Made by a program: the position numbers and the translations under genes. Shown here one piece after another: positions 5,096 through 6,689 of a DNA stretch of 6,689 nt (position 1 is its first letter; each line of letters begins with the position of its first letter). The stretch covers positions 1 through 6,689 of the forward strand of contig JBHEMD010000165.1 in NCBI GenBank assembly GCA_046262735.1, given 5' to 3'. The DNA is from AV17 sp046262735 (GTDB taxonomy: Bacteria > Verrucomicrobiota > Verrucomicrobiia > Chthoniobacterales > UBA10450). The notes beneath the pieces are model-generated. The model saw nothing but the letters and a program-made list of their open reading frames with translations. It was not told the origin of the DNA and searched no databases.

Positions 5096-5149
5096 CGCAA
5101 GCCTCTGGCTTGCGAACCTAACAATCGCAAGCGGGACGCTTGCGCTACT
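5091..5149. repeat. Paired-hairpin REP element (REPIN-like), copy 3, filling a convergent gene gap
   Basis: Perfect 12-bp inverted arms: AGTAGCGCAAGC at 5091-5102 and GCTTGCGCTACT at 5138-5149. Two perfect 8-bp hairpins with 3-nt loops: CGCAAGCC-TCT-GGCTTGCG (5096-5114) and CGCAAGCG-GGA-CGCTTGCG (5126-5144), separated by an 11-bp spacer. The GTAG feet are at 5092-5095 and, on the minus strand, 5148-5145. The TAG of the left foot is the prfB stop codon, and the TAG of the right foot is the stop codon of the SprT-like gene. The strong stems could act as a two-way terminator. Beyond the element the leftward transcript is T-rich (CTTTGTTTGTTTG); the rightward side has only a short T run. Confidence 0.92.
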
Positions 5150-5744
5150 TTAAACGCTGTAATCGAAACCGCGGATCGAATTGGCCGCGATTGTGTTTGC
5201 GGCAACAAGCGAGACAGGCGACCGCACGGCGCACACGACGCACGCGCGGGAATTGGGCGCGGCAATTTGGGCATCGATAAACAAACCGCGTTGGATAAGT
5301 GCGCGTGGCGAAAGGAAGATTGTGACAGCGCACTTCATCGGCGATGCCGAGATCGCGGCAGGCCTGGCGCCATTCTGGTCCATGCGCCGCAATTCGGCGT
5401 CGCCCCGAGCGAAATTGCGCAACCAAATGCGCGAGCTCGTGTCGAAGCGTCCGATCGATCTCGCCGTTTCCATGTTCGCCAAGCCGCGGATTTAATGAAA
5501 CCAATTTCGCCCGATAATCTGCCCGCCCGGCGGCGGTCAGCAGGCGCGCGTTCCATTCGACGCGCAGCTCGCGAGCAAGTCGTGTCGCGCCAAGTGAACG
5601 TAAAAGCTCGCGCGCTTTGAGCTGAAGATCGCGCGCGTTGTAGGCGCGGTCGCTGACCGCGGCTCCGGGGTTACCGACCCCGGCTGCAGAGAAAGGAATG
5701 GGCGATGTCCGAAACGCGAATTCGAGCTGCCTAAGCAACGGCAT
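5145..5744 (-). CDS. SprT-like zinc metallopeptidase domain protein
   Basis: 199 residues. The core is RTLRHELAHLVAQ with the HExxH zinc site (His102, Glu103, His106), followed at 121-125 by HGPEW, the downstream HG-x-x-W segment typical of the SprT/Spartan family that supplies the third zinc ligand. A C-terminal zinc ribbon follows: CPNC at 158-161 and CLAC at 177-180, as in bacterial SprT proteins. Spartan relatives in eukaryotes degrade DNA-protein crosslinks; the bacterial role is poorly known, so I claim only a likely cytoplasmic metallopeptidase. The extra residues before about 35 are not clearly conserved, and a later start is possible. The chosen ATG at 5742-5744 overlaps the end of the cysteine desulfurase gene by 14 bp, implying co-transcription and translational coupling. 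The stop codon TAG lies in the GTAG foot of the adjoining repeat. Confidence 0.9.
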   Translation of the reverse strand: MPLLRQLEFAFRTSPIPFSAAGVGNPGAAVSDRAYNARDLQLKARELLRSLGATRLARELRVEWNARLLTAAGRADYRAKLVSLNPRLGEHGNGEIDRTLRHELAHLVAQFRSGRRRIAAHGPEWRQACRDLGIADEVRCHNLPFATRTYPTRFVYRCPNCRAQFPRVRRVRRAVACLACCRKHNRGQFDPRFRLQRLK

Positions 5745-6689
5745 ACTCGTCGTTCGCCACTCGCGTTTTTCTCAGGCGCTCGAAGATGCGCTCGATTGCG
5801 TCGCCAGCCCGCTCGATTTCATCGGGAGTTGTTCGTTTGCCTGCCGAAAATCGAACGGCGGATCGCGCCCGCTCGATTGGTAATCCCATTGCGAGCAGAA
5901 CGTGCGACCCGACCACCGACCCAACCATGCACGCCGAACCACTCGACGCACACACGCCTTCCAAGTCGAGTGCCATGAGCAAAGTTTCGGAGTCGAACCC
6001 AGGAAAACTTACGTTGAGTGTGTTCGCCAAACGCCGATCGATATCGCCATTTTGCTTCGCTTCGGGAAACGCTCGTGCAATTCGTTTCCACAATTCATCT
6101 CGCAAATTTTTCTCTTTCTCTGGCTCGCACTGTCGCCTTTGATCGACCCATTCGGCCGCCGCCGCCATTCCTGCGATCGCGGCGACGTTTTCCGTGCCAG
6201 GCCGGCGCTGATTCTCGTGCGATCCGCCGAACATGATTGGTTGGAGCGACAACCCGCTGCGGAGGAAAAGAAAACCGGCGCCTTTCGGTCCATAAAACTT
6301 GTGCGCGGCGAAGCTGGCGGCGTCAATGAGGGAGAGATCGATGTCGATCTTCCCAAACGCCTGCACCATGTCGCTATGCAGCAGGACACCGCGCTCGCGG
6401 CAAATCTGCGAGATTTCGCGCAACGGCTGGATCACGCCGGTCTCGTTATTCGCCGTCATGATTGAAACCAGTCGTGTTTCCGGTCGAATCGATTCGGCGA
6501 GCTGATCAAGATCGATCATGCCCTCTTGGGAGACATTGAGCCAGGTGACCTCGAAGCCTTCATCTTTCTCCAGATGCTCGAGCGCGTGCGACACCGCGTG
6601 ATGCTCGGCCTTGCTTGAGATGAGGTGGCCATTGCGTGACTGGGAGCAGCGGGCGAGACCGAGCACCGCGAGATTGCAAGACTCGGTCG
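5731..6689 (-). CDS. Cysteine desulfurase, NifS/IscS class (5' end beyond the right edge)
   Basis: A PLP-dependent enzyme that takes sulfur from L-cysteine, giving alanine and an enzyme persulfide that feeds Fe-S cluster assembly or tRNA thiolation. The visible part opens mid-protein with TESCNLAVLGLAR, the PLP-phosphate region (normally GGTES-N). It continues with HLISSKAEHHAV (substrate/cofactor His), TANNETGVIQPL, LHSDMVQAFGK (Asp and Gln that contact PLP), and SFAAHKFYGPKGAGF with the Schiff-base Lys encoded at 6298-6300. RRPGTENV follows. The catalytic Cys lies in CASSGSACMVGSVVGSHVL, codon 5929-5931. The short active-site loop puts it in group I (NifS/IscS-like) rather than SufS-like. 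About 60-70 N-terminal residues are missing. No scaffold gene is visible, so the exact role (IscS, NifS or a tRNA-specific enzyme such as the MnmA partner) cannot be fixed. Confidence 0.95.
   Translation of the reverse strand, partial: TESCNLAVLGLARCSQSRNGHLISSKAEHHAVSHALEHLEKDEGFEVTWLNVSQEGMIDLDQLAESIRPETRLVSIMTANNETGVIQPLREISQICRERGVLLHSDMVQAFGKIDIDLSLIDAASFAAHKFYGPKGAGFLFLRSGLSLQPIMFGGSHENQRRPGTENVAAIAGMAAAAEWVDQRRQCEPEKEKNLRDELWKRIARAFPEAKQNGDIDRRLANTLNVSFPGFDSETLLMALDLEGVCASSGSACMVGSVVGSHVLLAMGLPIERARSAVRFSAGKRTTPDEIERAGDAIERIFERLRKTRVANDEYAVA

Noticed and set aside
586..5149. The three palindromic elements considered as a CRISPR array or as tRNA-like genes
   Set aside because: They are far apart, differ in sequence, have no spacers of even length and show no cloverleaf with conserved T-loop bases.
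1..6689. Frequent CGATCG/GATCG words across the window, considered as a HIP1-like or methylation-linked motif
   Set aside because: Most occur inside genes as ATC-GAT or GCG-ATC codon pairs, with no regular spacing; codon choice in a GC-rich genome is enough to explain them.

Overview
The window is dense, moderately GC-rich bacterial chromosome with nine genes, two of them running off the ends. The gene set (enolase, FtsB/DivIC-type division protein, release factor 2, SprT-like metallopeptidase, cysteine desulfurase, acylphosphatase) is core bacterial. The style of the intergenic repeats and of the two unfamiliar exported proteins suggests a soil member of the Verrucomicrobiota (Spartobacteria/Chthoniobacterales-like). 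That placement is an inference from general appearance, not from a marker gene.

Layout. Positions 1-1985 form a leftward block of four genes: a secreted protein of unknown function (1173-1985), a second exported protein joined to it by an ATGA overlap (673-1176), acylphosphatase (262-537), and the start of an ABC transporter ATPase (1-269) that overlaps acylphosphatase by 8 bp. A paired-hairpin repeat (586-671) splits the block in two. About 100 bp of divergent promoter space (1986-2084) carries a degenerate heptamer repeat. A rightward block follows: eno (2085-3368), an ftsB/divIC-like gene (3510-3896) and prfB (3976-5095). prfB has the classical programmed +1 frameshift, so its true reading frame is split over two frames. 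Facing it is a leftward pair: a SprT-like zinc metallopeptidase (5145-5744) overlapping the 3' end of a cysteine desulfurase (5731 to beyond the right edge) by 14 bp.

The most interesting material is between the genes. Three elements (586-671, 3896-3961, 5091-5149) share one design but not one sequence: a GTAG-type foot, a short hairpin, a spacer, a second hairpin, and a CTAC foot. This is the layout of inverted REP pairs (REPINs/BIMEs). The element at 5091-5149 fills the whole gap between prfB and the SprT gene, and the TAG stop codons of both convergent genes lie inside its two GTAG feet. A different, MITE-like palindrome (3391-3474) lies between eno and ftsB. It is bracketed by a perfect 29-bp direct repeat of the eno 3' end. 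The second copy still reads in frame into an alternative enolase terminus (GAKLR then stop), so an insertion with duplication appears to have replaced the ancestral end of enolase with CWFP-stop and moved ftsB away from eno.

The genes cover glycolysis (eno), cell division (ftsB), translation termination (prfB) and sulfur mobilisation for Fe-S clusters and thiolated tRNA (desulfurase). I saw no tRNA, rRNA, CRISPR array, transposase or phage gene.
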